From: Vanilla planifolia
Taxonomy: Eukaryota; Streptophyta; Magnoliopsida; Asparagales; Orchidaceae
Direction: 5' to 3'
Assembly: GCA_023846275.1 (NCBI GenBank)
Contig: CM043874.1
Span: 24,649,630 to 24,713,629, forward strand
DNA: 64,000 bases
Part shown: one piece after another, positions 26,351 through 39,300 of the stretch
Position numbering within the stretch: position 1 is the first letter of the stretch
Layout: every line of letters begins with the position of its first letter
Position numbers and translations under genes: made by a program
The notes under the pieces: generated by a model
Told to the model about the DNA's origin: nothing
Database searches by the model: none
Seen by the model: only the letters and a program-made list of their open reading frames with translations

Positions 26351-28327
26351 ATATGACTGTTCTATTATTGTTTGTTGATTAGTAACCCCATTAAGAATAA
26401 AAAAAATTGGAATTGAATATCTCAAGGATGATTTTGATCTTTACTTATATTATTTGATTATTATTGTGTGATTCAATATGACATAGAATGCCATGTTGTA
26501 AAATTAAGTTAAATGAAACTATAAAAAATGTCAAATTGTACTAAAAACTCATTTTATAACATTTTAACCTCAAAAGAAATTGAAATATAAAATGGAAGAA
26601 AGAAAGCAAGTTAGAAAAAGGGTAAAGAATAATTTAAATATGTAATAATAATGGTTGTCTAAAGTAGAGATTAGCATTTTGAAATGAAATGTTTTAAAGA
26701 TGAGCCAAAGTAGTTATCATTAAAACTATTTTTATTCAAAATAATATGTTCTAAGAGAACATGATCAATCTATTTATGAAAAATATTTTCCTAAACCAAT
26801 GAAAAGAAAATTGAATTAAGAAAAAGATAAAAGGAAAGAGTTAAAAAAATTATATGACTTTTTGCATAAAGTCTAGGTGATTTAAAATCATAAAATGACA
26901 TTTTACTTCTTATGTGTATCATATGATATTTGTATATTCATTAGATGAGATTGTTCTAACATATGACATGACTCCTATATACTTGTATTATATACATGTT
27001 TTAATATTCTTAGCATTAAGCTAATGATGATTGACTCAGATTATTTTATGACTTAATATTTCAGGTAAAAATGAGATATAACATGAGACTCCTATGGAGA
27101 AGTAAGAGAGGCGACACATGAGTTATTATTAGTATTTTGCATATTATCATATTTTATAAGTAACTACAATAGCTCTTTAAATTTCATAAGTATGAACATG
27201 TGTTAGCTTTATAATTTTGTTATGATGTATAAAGCTTGTTTTAAAAGAAATATGATAGTTATGTTAGTTTCAAATATTATTTTAAATTAGATTTTAAAAT
27301 TTGAGCATGTGCTTTAGTTTGGGTTTTATAAAAAAAATGGATTTTAAAACGAATAAAATAAAGAAATAATTTGACGCCATCAAGAAAGGTAGATTGGAGT
27401 TGCCACATCAAGCTTGCAACCTAACAATCACACTTATATTGCTTGATCTCTTTCTTCTAAAGAAAGTTATTCCATTTCCAATTAATTTTTAGTACCTATT
27501 ACCCCTTTATTATATAGTTCAAGATTTTCATATTCCATTATAAAATATATAAAGTTCAAGGCATATGCAAACACTCATACATATGCATACACATTTAAAA
27601 TTGTATATCACACACATAGTGATTGAATTAATATAAAACATATAAACAATAATAGTTAACATCAAAGATAAGTATATGTGTTTTCCCACTATAATTTTCT
27701 ACTTAGCTAATGTAACATAAGGTGTTATCTTTCTAAGTTATTTTTTTATGACAAGTAACTAACTTACTCAGTTATCTAGTTAACACCTTCCAATGATAAG
27801 TATTTGAATTACTTTGGTATCACCTTATAGTTTCTATAATGCCACTTGATTTATTTGTTTTTATTAATTTAACCAATTATTAAGTCATTAGATTAAATGA
27901 TACCTTCCCCTAAATCACTCTATGATGGATATTTAAATATTTCCTTTTTCATATAAAAATACTAAGTAATTGGAATAAAATCATATTTTCATTATAGTTG
28001 AGATAAGCCAAATAATAGGTTTTATTTATAAGTTAGCATCAATAATATGAAAAAAAAATATTGTGTAATCCAACTATTGTCATAATAACTCATTATTATA
28101 ATATTCCAAAGTGTTAATACATTATTTCTCCAAAATAATCAAAGATAATAAACATTTCAATTATTTGTCTCCCTAATCGTAGTCTTAGAATTCTTTGATG
28201 TGTATCCAAATTACTCAAAAGGTTAATTGATGTATATATTGAGCAACTATCACTAACTTAATAAACAAAGGCTAAACAATTACGTATACGAGTTATAATA
28301 GGTTTTCAATCATGTAGTATGCTAGCC
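26351..28327. other. AT-rich DNA between LTR-like repeats, no gene
   Basis: If the flanking repeats are an LTR pair, this is what remains of the internal region. I found no gag or pol motif in it. Confidence 0.4.
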
Positions 28328-29240
28328 TGTAACATCTAAAATTATAAAATAAAAATATTTATTGGTATTTGGGTATTAATTAAAATTTTAGATATTTGTT
28401 TAGAATTTTTAAGTATTATTTTATAATTTTTCAAAAAATATCACAAAAAAGAAGCATGATATCTCAAAGAAGGGAGGTGAACTAAGAAATAAAAACTACA
28501 CATTATTTGAAATATAACAATACCAAGTTTGTGGAAATTAGAATTTTCTATAAGCCTAGAAAAGTCTTAAAAATTAATAGAAATACAAATTGAACGTAAA
28601 AAATTATGAAAATATTTTTGAGACTAGCTCAATGAAATAAGCTTAATAAAATTATCTCAACATGAAAAAAATGTGTGAAAATCATAAAATTAAAATTCAA
28701 AGCTCATTTGAAAATAATAGTATAATAATTTTTATAAGATATTTTAGTTGAGGAATTGATTAAAAATATTAAATGATCCTAAAAAATTGAATGATGAGTA
28801 GAGCTTATTAAGTAGATTCATAAAAATTGGTTGACAAAATTTTAGAGGTCATTTAGATCAAAGTTTTTAAGAAATTAAGTCTACATAAAGTTCTGAGCAA
28901 AATCAAAAGTATCGACTATGTCCCTAAACCTTAATAGCATAATTGTAAGGAAAACAAAGTTGTTTAACAAACCCAAGTGATAGAAAACTACTAGAAGGGG
29001 AAGTAATGTGGTTGTTAAGAGAAGTGAAAGAGTCTTTTGTTTGAATATATGCATCATGTGTGATATTAGAAGCAACTAGAAAGAGAAATAGCTCCTTGTA
29101 GTTATACAATGATTGGGGCATAAGACTGATTGGGACGTTTTGAGAATTAGGTAATCTTTCTTTAGCTATGAGCACAAGAGAGAGAGAGAGATCAATGCTA
29201 AGATGTTGGAGGAATTCTATGAGAAGTTTTGCAAGAATCT
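28328..29240 (+). repeat. old LTR-like direct repeat, copy B
   Basis: This starts TGTAACATCTAAAATT, a typical gypsy LTR opening, and follows copy A (25,335) block by block for about 600 bp. The short open frames on its minus strand (28,881-29,175) have no counterpart in copy A and are not genes. A short (GA)n run lies at about 29,171-29,191. Confidence 0.5.
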
Positions 29241-31082
29241 AAATGAACTTTAAGAAAAGTGTTATAGTAGTATTATAATAAGTGTTATAAAACAAATAGA
29301 AGGATAAAAAGATAGAGAAAGTTATGAAATTTGAGATCTATTCCAAATTGAGTCTACTATAATAAAAAAGGTAGGAAATGTTATATACCATAGGTGCATC
29401 TGTATAATATATTGATTGATGTAGTTTAGTGACCCATTTTTTGTTTGAATTTAAAAAAGAAAAAGTTTATTGGTTTGATGGTTGATAATTGCTTCATATT
29501 GTTACACACCTTTACATGAATAATGCATTTCTATTAGTGGCATGTTAATAAATATATTTATGTTTAAGCATTTAATTTCATAGGTGATTGTTTTCTTGGA
29601 TACAAATTATGCTTGTTAATCATAGTTAAGATTATCATATTTTATTTTATAGATTAGTGTTATCATGCTTAAAATTATCATAAGGTGCCTCACATATCTT
29701 TATATCGTATGAGTTATTTTTAATATTAGAATAATTATGAAATCATGAAAAAAGAAAAAAATATTATAAGATTCTTTTGGAAAAGAAAAATCATATATAA
29801 AAATAACTAAATGGACATTACTATGGCATAAGGGCCCTTGAGAGTGTATCTTAAATTTAACATGAGATTCCATAACAAGGAAATGTAAATTTACATGAGA
29901 AATTGATTAGTGGGTGTTAATCATGTTAGATGGGGTTATGATAATACATTCTATACATTATCAATTTATTGTAAGTTGTTACTTAAGCTGGATAAAGCTA
30001 ACAAGAATGTATCTTGTAGTATATGTGTGAAATCAAAGAAATAAAAAGAATTATAATCTTAAAATCAAGAGGTCATTAATGATTAGAAAAAAAAGATTAA
30101 TTAATCAATGGAAATGTTAAAAAAATAAAGAGGTAGTACTACATTACATTGGTGTATTTGGTTGTTCTTTATTATGCTTGTTTACATGCAAGTTGTATAA
30201 TGTGCTATTTGACTTAGCATGCGACATAACTTAAAGATGTAATGATTTGTATTTATAATATATTATATTGAGTTAGTATCAATTAACTTAGTCTTTCTTT
30301 GACATTAGCAAAAATAGATAAAAACTTATCCATATTGCAAGGCTCTAGAAAAATAGTGATAGAATGTGGATATTAATTCACCAATTGTTTATTTTTCATT
30401 TGACTTAGAAATCATATATTAGAGATTTTTTAATATTGTACCATTGGGATAACAATAACATAGGTCATATATTAATATTTATATTTTTGTTTCACTATAA
30501 GAGTTTTGTATGAAAATGGTTTGTTAAGAAACATGGTAGATTATATATTTGTTTTATTTAAACATAAAAAGGTGATCATGTGATTAGAATTTGTTAAAAA
30601 TATTTTAAAAAAATTAGTGATATTAAGGCAGGCATCACATTATTTATAACACATCATATCATATATCAAGATAAATAAGCATTTTTTTTATAAAGATGAA
30701 TACTATGATATAACACACAATGTATTCAGCCTTCTTATGAACCCTTAATTTTTCTTTATATCCAAGTAAATTTCTAAATAGTCTCTTGTTTTCTTTAAAA
30801 CTTTTTAATATCCATGTGAATCCATATTTTCATATGATCTAATTTGTCATACATCAATTAAAGGTCTATTTACTTTTTTGTTCCTATGCACAACTGCATT
30901 CATATAAATCACATCTACAATTGAACACTATTCTAAGAAATACCATATCATATGAATATCATTAAGCCCATTCTTTTTAAATATTAGAAATTTAGATAAT
31001 TTATTACTCATCATTCCAAACGAACCTAATTTGCTCACTTTTATGTTGATAACATACTTTTTCATCACATATACATATATAA
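29241..31082. other. AT-rich intergenic DNA, nothing recognised
   Basis: No coding similarity or repeat pair could be found here. It has long A/T runs and many stops in all frames. Confidence 0.5.
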
Positions 31083-31086
31083 ATAC

Positions 31087-31155
<69 letters not shown>
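31083..31155. repeat. (CATA)n/(AT)n microsatellite
   Basis: Several ACAT repeats are followed directly by more than 25 uninterrupted AT dinucleotides. The apparent Tyr-Ile open frames on the minus strand here are products of the repeat. Confidence 0.98.
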
Positions 31156-31157
<2 letters not shown>

Positions 31158-32059
31158 ACTAATATGCATGTATGCGTTTGATCATCAATAACATAAAAAC
31201 TAATAATAACATGCAAACAGTTAGATATGCAAGATAAATAGTTGACAAAAACATGTGAACCATTTCATCATTTATGTTAAAAATAAGCAAATGTACAATA
31301 CAATTGAATATTGCACTTAAATTGCGTTTCATACAAATGCACAATATAACATTTTTTTTGTTATTTCTTAAAACTGTGCGTATTGCATTTATTAGGTTAC
31401 ATCGATGTACCATGTTTGTTATTTAATCTCATAAGTTTCATACTGTTTAATAAAATCATTTGAATTGATTAGATCACTTTTGATCCTTAAGATTTTAAAA
31501 TCAATTTCTTATTAGCTAAATGCTTATTGGTTCCTTGAACAAATCAAACCAAATATTCAAACAAATTTATTTAAGCAATCAGAACAACCATTAGATCTCT
31601 TTTCATACCTTATCATTCCATCTATTTAATAAAAACTTTAAACTATTTTTATCAAACTTATTAAATTATCTTATACACATCAAATTATTTAATCCCTCAT
31701 TTGATGAATGTCAAACTACCTTATAATAGCTTGTATCCAAAAACCACATTTCTCATCATAAAAACAAAATTTCATATTTTTCAAATTTACTTGACAAATG
31801 TTTTGATTAGATCATGATTAGCTCTTTCATAGTTGACAATCTTTGAAGTTATATTTTGAGAAGCTCTTACTAATTTCAATAAGCAATCTCCAAACAACCT
31901 TTTTTGATAATACAAGACAAATTTGACCCCTTGGCAAAATGTATTTGCATGGGAGCAACATTTGAAAAGACCATTATGTTCTCCAATTATTTAAATTATA
32001 AAAAAAATTCAGCAATTATGCCAAGAGTGAGCAACTCATGTGTTTCGAGATGGTTTGGC
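31156..32059. other. intergenic DNA upstream of the NIPP1-like gene
   Basis: This is AT-rich with no gene seen. It forms the distal upstream flank of the only host gene in the window and may hold regulatory sequence, but I cannot point to any element. Confidence 0.4.
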
Positions 32060-32067
32060 TATAAATA
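32060..32067 (+). promoter_or_regulatory. candidate TATA box (distal) for the NIPP1-like gene
   Basis: The string TATAAATA occurs in the context GGCTATAAATACCC, a strong plant TATA match. It lies about 870 bp before the start codon, so using it would require a long leader or a leader intron. A second candidate lies closer to the gene. Confidence 0.35.
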
Positions 32068-32336
32068 CCCATTTGTGCAACAATGTCGTGTTTGGTTTTG
32101 GAAGCCGTAGATGCTTTTATTGAAGAAGCAAGTCTTAAATCTTGTAATACCTTGCATTGACGTTTTTTTCAAACCTTGAATTTTTTTTTTTATTTTGTTA
32201 TATCTTACATCGATATTTTAAAATAATGAATTTTTTTTATTATATTGATTTTGTTTTTATTTTATTTTATTTTTTTTGTCAAAGTTGTTTTTTTTTATAC
32301 GGCCTTATCCTCCATTCTGTGCAGCAAATAAATTTC

Positions 32337-32344
32337 TATATAAT
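32337..32344 (+). promoter_or_regulatory. candidate TATA box (proximal) for the NIPP1-like gene
   Basis: TATATAAT lies about 600 bp before the start codon. Base composition changes just after it, from T-rich to a balanced GC-richer leader (about 32,350-32,939), as expected where a transcribed 5' leader begins. The start site itself cannot be read from sequence alone. Confidence 0.35.
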
Positions 32345-32939
32345 ATGTTTTTGATCGCTGGAATTGTAGTGCGGTTCCACGAAGCCATTCGTCGTCCAAA
32401 GGGAAAAACCTAGGAATGGTGTTTTCTCAGGTCGTCGTTTTAATCCATCATGTAGATGTTTGCAAGTCAACGAATCCGTGGACGCTTAAATATGCAGCTT
32501 AAATAACCTTATTGCAGGTTTCTTTTATTCGATTGTCTATGGTTGAATATCTTCCCGTGCTCCGACATTATACTATCCTAACGTTAACCATGGTTCTCTC
32601 CATTTTGAAGTTTTTGATGATTTGCTCCAGAATAACGAGTAGCGATTGTGGTTCTTCCTGCGTCCTAGAAGCCCTTTCATGCTTCAAGTTTCACACTCTG
32701 AATAGGACTCCTTTCAAGGTATTTTATGTCTGTCGTAGTTCTTCACTAATACTTAATCCATGTAGTTGCTTTAGTTGATTTTGTGTTGTCTCACTACGGC
32801 AGCTTCTGTTTGGGATTGGCATCACGTCTTTCTTGTGGCTTAAACGAGAAATCTTCAAGTCTTGTGGTTCTGGCTAAAAGAGTTGGTGTATTGCTGGTGA
32901 TGTGGATATCTCTATCAATTTGAAGGAGGTTGTAGGGAA
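32345..32939 (+). other. probable 5' leader of the NIPP1-like gene
   Basis: This segment is clearly richer in G and C than the surrounding DNA and reaches up to the start codon. It contains several short upstream ATGs. An in-frame TGA at 32,898-32,900 closes the frame before the gene's ATG. A leader intron is possible but not proven. The 88-codon open frame at 32,512-32,778 resembles no protein and is taken as leader sequence. Confidence 0.45.
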
Positions 32940-33388
32940 ATGTACAGAGGTGGCCTTGATCGATTTAAGAAAGCCCAGTCATTGGAGCCATTCTCAGTGA
33001 GCATCAGTTCATCTCCTGCAACTCCTAAAATAAGTGCTCAAGCGCCAGCACAAGCTAATCATCGTGAAAGCTTACTCCATCTGAGTCAAACAGAGCTTCA
33101 ACCGAATGGCACATCAAAGCAGGTAGCATCAGAAGTTGTAGCTTCGGCTTCACAGGTTACGCAGGTTGGTGGTGGTCAGTCCACTTGGCAGCCACCGGAT
33201 TGGGCAATAGAACCCCGCTCAGGTGTCTATTCCCTAGAAGTATTGAAAGATGGTGATTTCCTTGATCGAATCAATTTAGACAAGAAGAGGCACATATTTG
33301 GGAGACAGATCCATACTTGTGACTTTGTTTTAGATCATCAGTCAGTTTCTAGGCAACATGCAGCTGTTGTACCACACAAGAATGGAAG
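32940..33388 (+). CDS. NIPP1-like gene, coding exon 1
   Basis: This exon encodes residues 1-149 and two bases of codon 150. It ends at AATGGAAG followed by GTTAGA, a usable 5' splice site. Reading on through the intron would add only nine codons before a stop, and FHA strands after the SRQH block would be missing. The exon is richer in GC than the DNA to either side. Confidence 0.9.
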
Positions 33389-36300
33389 GTTAGATTTTAT
33401 CTATGAATTTCATTGATACCTTTAAACCTGTAATTGCATTAGTATGAATTATTTTTACTCCTTGAGGATTACTTTATGTTCCATTAATTTTTCTTTTCAA
33501 ACATAGATGTTGGGTATGATGAGGTTATTTCCTGAATGATCAGATAATGTTTGTTATTCTTCACAGTTTGTAGTTAATAGAGATTGTAAAATAGTCTAAA
33601 CATTATCTGCAAAGTATTTGGATGCATAATCCTTTATATACTCATAAAAGAATTTGAAGTAGGTTTTCCTCAGAAAATTAGAAAATATGTAGGAAATACT
33701 TTGAATGTATTCCTCTGCAGCTATTTCTTTTGATCTATGAAATAGAGAACTTTTCTTTATAGTTATTTTCATTCATTCTGTTTTTCATTTTGTTTGGATT
33801 CTTCTACAGAACAGTTTCTCATTCCCAGGGAATGTATAGCATGCAACACTATTACGTAGAGCCTTGCAAAATAATGACAATTATAACTTTTCCCATGCTA
33901 TGTAGTGTTTTTATTGAATAACATTTGAATGGAAATTTTTTGTGTACTTGCTGCATGATAATACAGCAAATGTGCACGACAAGAGTAATAGTATTGCCTA
34001 TGTTTTTGGATACTGAATAATAGAAGCTTTTCAGCTTACTGCTTATGCTTACTAGTGAATTACCTGCACAACCATAGGTGAACTTCAGTCTTCTAGTTGA
34101 TTGGGAGGTATTTTTGATATAAAGAAACAAGTTGGCATTTTCTAACTTAGTTTCTCGATTTAGTGTCATCATCATCTGATAGATAGCTCGACTATTCCAA
34201 TTACCTAGTTATTTGTAAGCTGTTTAATAAAAAGCAGGTGACAAAGTGCACCGTGTTTTCTCCAACCTCTACAAAAGAAGTTTTAATTCTCCAATGTGTA
34301 TTTGCTACACAACTTCCTGGTGTTAGAGCTGTTTATCAACTATCAATTCCACATAAAGGGTTAGCTAGGAAAGAATCATCTTGATACTCGCTTCACAAGT
34401 CTTTGGTTCACTTCTCCTAATGATTTTAGTGAACTTCATACTCTCTAGGTAAATCTTATATTCAAATATTCCTTACAATATTTGTAGTTGACTTGTTTGA
34501 ACCATTTTATTCATTTTTGTTAGTTATTTACTCAATTGGAGCCACTCCAATGAGTAATCTATGCAAAAATGCTCTAAGAATCAAGGCTAACTAAAATTGA
34601 ATTGAAAAATTCAGGTTGTGCAGTTATTAAAACTATTAGAGTAGAAATAAGTTAGGCCTGTTCTTGTTTTTGTAATTGGGTAAATCAAAACCAATACAAG
34701 TTAGTTTTAAAAAAATGCTTGAGCATTAACTCCTGAGGCAATGGAGGCATCGAGCATTGCCTCCCTCATTGTCTCCCAAGTTACCCTATCCTTGGGATGC
34801 TTGGAGCCATGATTGGGCATTGTGCAAGCTGTAATCATTTAAGGGCATCCAAAAACTTGAGCTCAAGAGCCTCATGCAATTGAGTAGTCTTTAATTATTT
34901 ATTTTTGTCAGTTGTCTTGATAGAGAATTGAATTAGGACTGAAAGGAAATTTTCGGTTAGTTTTGGGTATGATCCTACAATTCTTGCTTCAGTTCAGATT
35001 TAACATAGAGTAACCCCAAATTGAATCAAGTTTTACTTCTAAGTCCCACATCATATTGAACTTACATGCAATGACAAATATATCTCACAATCTTTCTTCA
35101 ACAAGATTTATATTAGATAAATGGCAGAATTTTGTGCTATAGCTTCGTTAGGCTTACATACTCATATTCAAAATTTACCTTTATCATGAGTGTTTGTTTT
35201 TTCTTTTTTTTGCTAACACAACATACCAAATTGATCCCTTAAATTGATAAACTTTTCTACATCAAATTACACCCACAGCCGTTTATCTTTCCATTCTTTA
35301 CGTGATAGGCACAATAACAGGTCCTATGAGTGGGATTGGCTATGCAAAATCTTTGACTTGGTTCCAATTTTTTGAAGGTCTTTCAACCTAAGGAGATGTT
35401 ACGAGACTCCTTGTTTCTATCAATTTTATCCAAGAACTTATAATTTTGTGGTATAGATGTTAATTGATTTCTAAAATGTCAAGCAGTTGGAGAAGTTCTT
35501 GCCATAACGATATGTTGTGGAAGCTGTTTTTGTCTTTATCAATGGCATATTGGTGTATAATATAAAATTTGATTTATTTTGGATACTTTAAGTAATGTTA
35601 GTTCTTATTATTGATTACATAAAATTTGACAAATTATTATTTTTTTAAGAAATTACAATGTTTTGTGGATAGTGCTTCATACAAAGGTAACACTTTTTAA
35701 AGTGACAAAGTAATATTCATGGAACATTTTGACTTGACTATTGGAATCAAGTCTCTCAAGCATTTTATGTTGTAGTATAATGCTAATTTAGATTTTATTT
35801 ACTTTTTATATGTTTTTAGGTATTTGTGAGGGGTAAATTGTGATCTCTTTGCTTTAGTTGATAGCTTAAGCCACTCTGTTCTTAGAGAGAGGATTATGTT
35901 ATCAATATAGTTACAAAATGCACACTTTTGTATGCCACCATTTGGGATATGCTTATGTAGATTTTGTATGCCATAGGTTTGTCAAAGGATGTCAACATTT
36001 TTAGCCTATGTGCTACTTATCTAGGTCAAGAAGTTTCCATCTTTTTATGGTTCTAAACTATTTAAGGCTATTCACTTTATCTAGGAACTTGATAATAGTG
36101 CTTCTAGCCCATTGAGTCTTGTTCTAGGAAATTAACTAGTAATTGCTCTTTACTCTTACCGCTTGAAATGAGCTATCAATTGGTGCATACTTGAAGCACA
36201 TTATACTTCTGAGGTACTGTTTGATAATGTTCCATCACAACTCGATACAAAATGGACTTATTGTCCACTTTGCCACAACTTGAACTCATCCATTGTCCTC

Positions 36301-39300
36301 AAATGGTGTTCCAGCAATTTTAGGTCAGATCCTTCTTATGTACCTTAGAACTTGTCCTCAATTTTGATAGGGGAGATATAAATCCTTGGCCATCTTCACT
36401 TGCAATATTAGAAGGTGTTCATTGTCACGTGAATATTCCAATTAATCATTTGATAATCATTTTCTGTCCTTATCAAGATTGTTAGTTGAAAAAAACCTAA
36501 AATTTTAAAAGTTTGAGTCATTTAATTGAAATGATTACCAAGTGCACAAAAAAGTGATTTAAAAGGAAATATGCTTTGAACGGGACCTTTGATATGCATT
36601 TAGTTGATGCTTGAACATAAATGCATCATATTTTATCTATTGCATTCTTTTAATACGATGCTCTAGCATTTCCCTATTAGAATTGAAAGGTTCTTGAATG
36701 TTAAATTTTGAAAATTTTAAGAATATTCAAGGACATTTAAGAGGAAATGAGAAAGGGATCAAGAAAAGAACATGTACCATTCAAAGGGAATTTACTTTTG
36801 TCCATCTCACAATTCAGCTTCTTTTCTTCATTCCTGTGGCTTTCTAGGATCTATTAGAAGGTTTTATACCAAACTCAAAAGAAGTAATTTGGGCACAATA
36901 TTTTGGAGAAATTTGATGATTATTTTTTTTTTGGCATGAGATTTAGTATGTGATGTTATTTATAATCTCTTCTAAAGTTGCAAATTATCCCTTTAACATC
37001 ACCAAAAACGTTTTTTGGAATCATCAATCAATAGAACTTAATATTATCACAAAGGGCATATAATGAGCTTGAAGACATGTTTATAAGTTGGTAGGTGTTG
37101 AATGGAGTAACTTTCAAAAATGAACAATAACAAAATATGGTAAACGAATTGGGAACAAAGGCATCAAATTACTATTGGATAAGAAAGGAAGATTTAGAGG
37201 GCTTTGCTAAGCATATAATTGTTTGTCAAAGTCTAGCAAGCATTAAAGTGCTTATCGTGAGAATTTCTTTTAAGCAAGCAAGCATTAGAGTGTTTGCTTT
37301 CACTTTAACATTCAGTCCCATTAATAGTTGGAATTTAATTTCTTTAAATGGTGGTGCATAGACATTTCTCAAAGTTCTTTTTTAAAGTAATTTTTTGATG
37401 ACATACCTGAAATTAGAAAAATTTGAGTAGCATTTCAAACAAGGGTAAAACCAGTTCTGCTCATATTATTTGATACTGATGTGCATTCTTTTGCCTTGAT
37501 CAACAAATACTAAAGATTGAGTGAGATCTATTGTGGGTATGTTGTCATTCACCATGTTCTTTTGTAGTTCTACTTCACTATGATTTTTTCAACTAACATA
37601 ACCTTTGATTTTATTGTTTTTTTTCTTTAACAAACATCTCATAGAATTGCAAGGGACATAAGTGGAAGTGCTTGAAACTTTTTTTCTTAATTTTTTGTTC
37701 CTATCTTCTTCCCCTCTTTATGGGAATGCCAAAGAAGAGAAAGGCATCTTCTCCCCCTCTTTATGGGAAATGCTAAAGAAGAGAAAGGCATTTTCTTCCT
37801 ATCTTTATGGGAAATACTAAAGAAGAGAAAGGCATCTACAAGATCAAAATCTATCCCATCTATTGAATATGTATATTAAGACTTCCCAAAAGTGTTTTTC
37901 AGATCTTTTTCTTTTTGTTGAGCGCTTTTTGTTTGGAGGGTTTGCTACTTTCAATAAAGGACAATACTTATTGTTAAGTATTCTCTTAAAATCAAGAAGA
38001 ATTTTTAATTAAAGGCTCAACACATTAGTTGCAAATTAAGATTCTAGTAGAATTGGTTAAGCTTGGAATATAAAACCAATCAAGTTCATGATTCAACCCC
38101 GAACAACTATTCATGTTTGATGATTAGCTTTTATTGTTAGGGAGCCTTAGTTTTGTTTTGAAGACTTCCTTGTTAGAAGTCTTGGATTTTCTTGTCCAAG
38201 GAAGATTCCCAAAGAGCTAATCAAGATGGTTTAGATATGAGGATGATAATTAGGGTTGAGCAACTTGTTACAAAATTGAACCAAACTGAATAAGAGAAAT
38301 CAAGTTTTGGTTGTTAGAAATGGTAATTGAGTTGATTAAATTTTTTCTTTTGACCAAAATTGATATATTTGAACTTCTTTGTTTGGATTACCATAAACCA
38401 AAAGTTTAAGATGAATTTTCTAAATATCGCATGCTGTGATTAGGCATAATCTTTTTTTTTTTAATCCAAAAATGCCATGGAGAAACAAGCAAATAGTTTT
38501 AGCCTTACTTGTCTAGACCTATTGCACATTTTAATTATCTAGTAAAAATATAGAATGCATAGAAAATTAAATGAATAAAATTCTTTTTATCAAATTTAAT
38601 TAATGATAATTTTTTCATTAATTTAGAAACAAAATCAGAGCGTGACATTCAAAATTAAGGCAACTAGATGACATCCGTCAAAGATCACAAACTTGCTTAG
38701 CTCCATTGCATTATTATATTTTAAAATCCTCACTATTGTACTATTAAAGATCCATTAAAAGCACACATGCTAACTAATCAATGTTTTCATCTTTGAACTT
38801 AGGCATAGGATCTTACATGCAAATTAACTTGTATATTTTTGAGAATTATGTTAAACAACTTAAAATAGGAGTTTCCATTGCCATTGAATTACTGCCAGTC
38901 GTGTTTCTCATTGGAGATATTTTACAAGAAAATTCTTGAATGATAGGTTTCAGATATGTGTATAATTGATTTTCTACCATATATTGCTTTTGAGCTCAAC
39001 TTTTATGAACTTTAGGATTATGTTATTGTAAATGTATAGAAGAGTCTAAGATGGAAATAAAATAAAAGATAATAAGGATGGGATGAGAAGAAGATCTCAA
39101 GTTAAGAAGTTTCTCTTGTAGGTGCAGCTTGCAAGTGGCACATGTGCCTTGACCATTGCATATGAGTGTATTGTGGAGGCTAGAATTTAGGGCTGAACAC
39201 TAAGGGTTAGGGGTGAGTGCTGAGGTCGAGGAATTTGTGAATAAGGTTGATAAAGAATTAATAGTTAATTGGTCTCCTGCTGGTGTTGACGATGAAGGCA

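Noticed and set aside
31004-31413. Minus-strand open frames with Tyr-Ile repeats
   Set aside because: They are translations of the AT microsatellite and flanks, with no codon or family signal.
32512-32778. 88-codon frame just upstream of the NIPP1-like gene
   Set aside because: It resembles no family and is better explained as 5' leader sequence.
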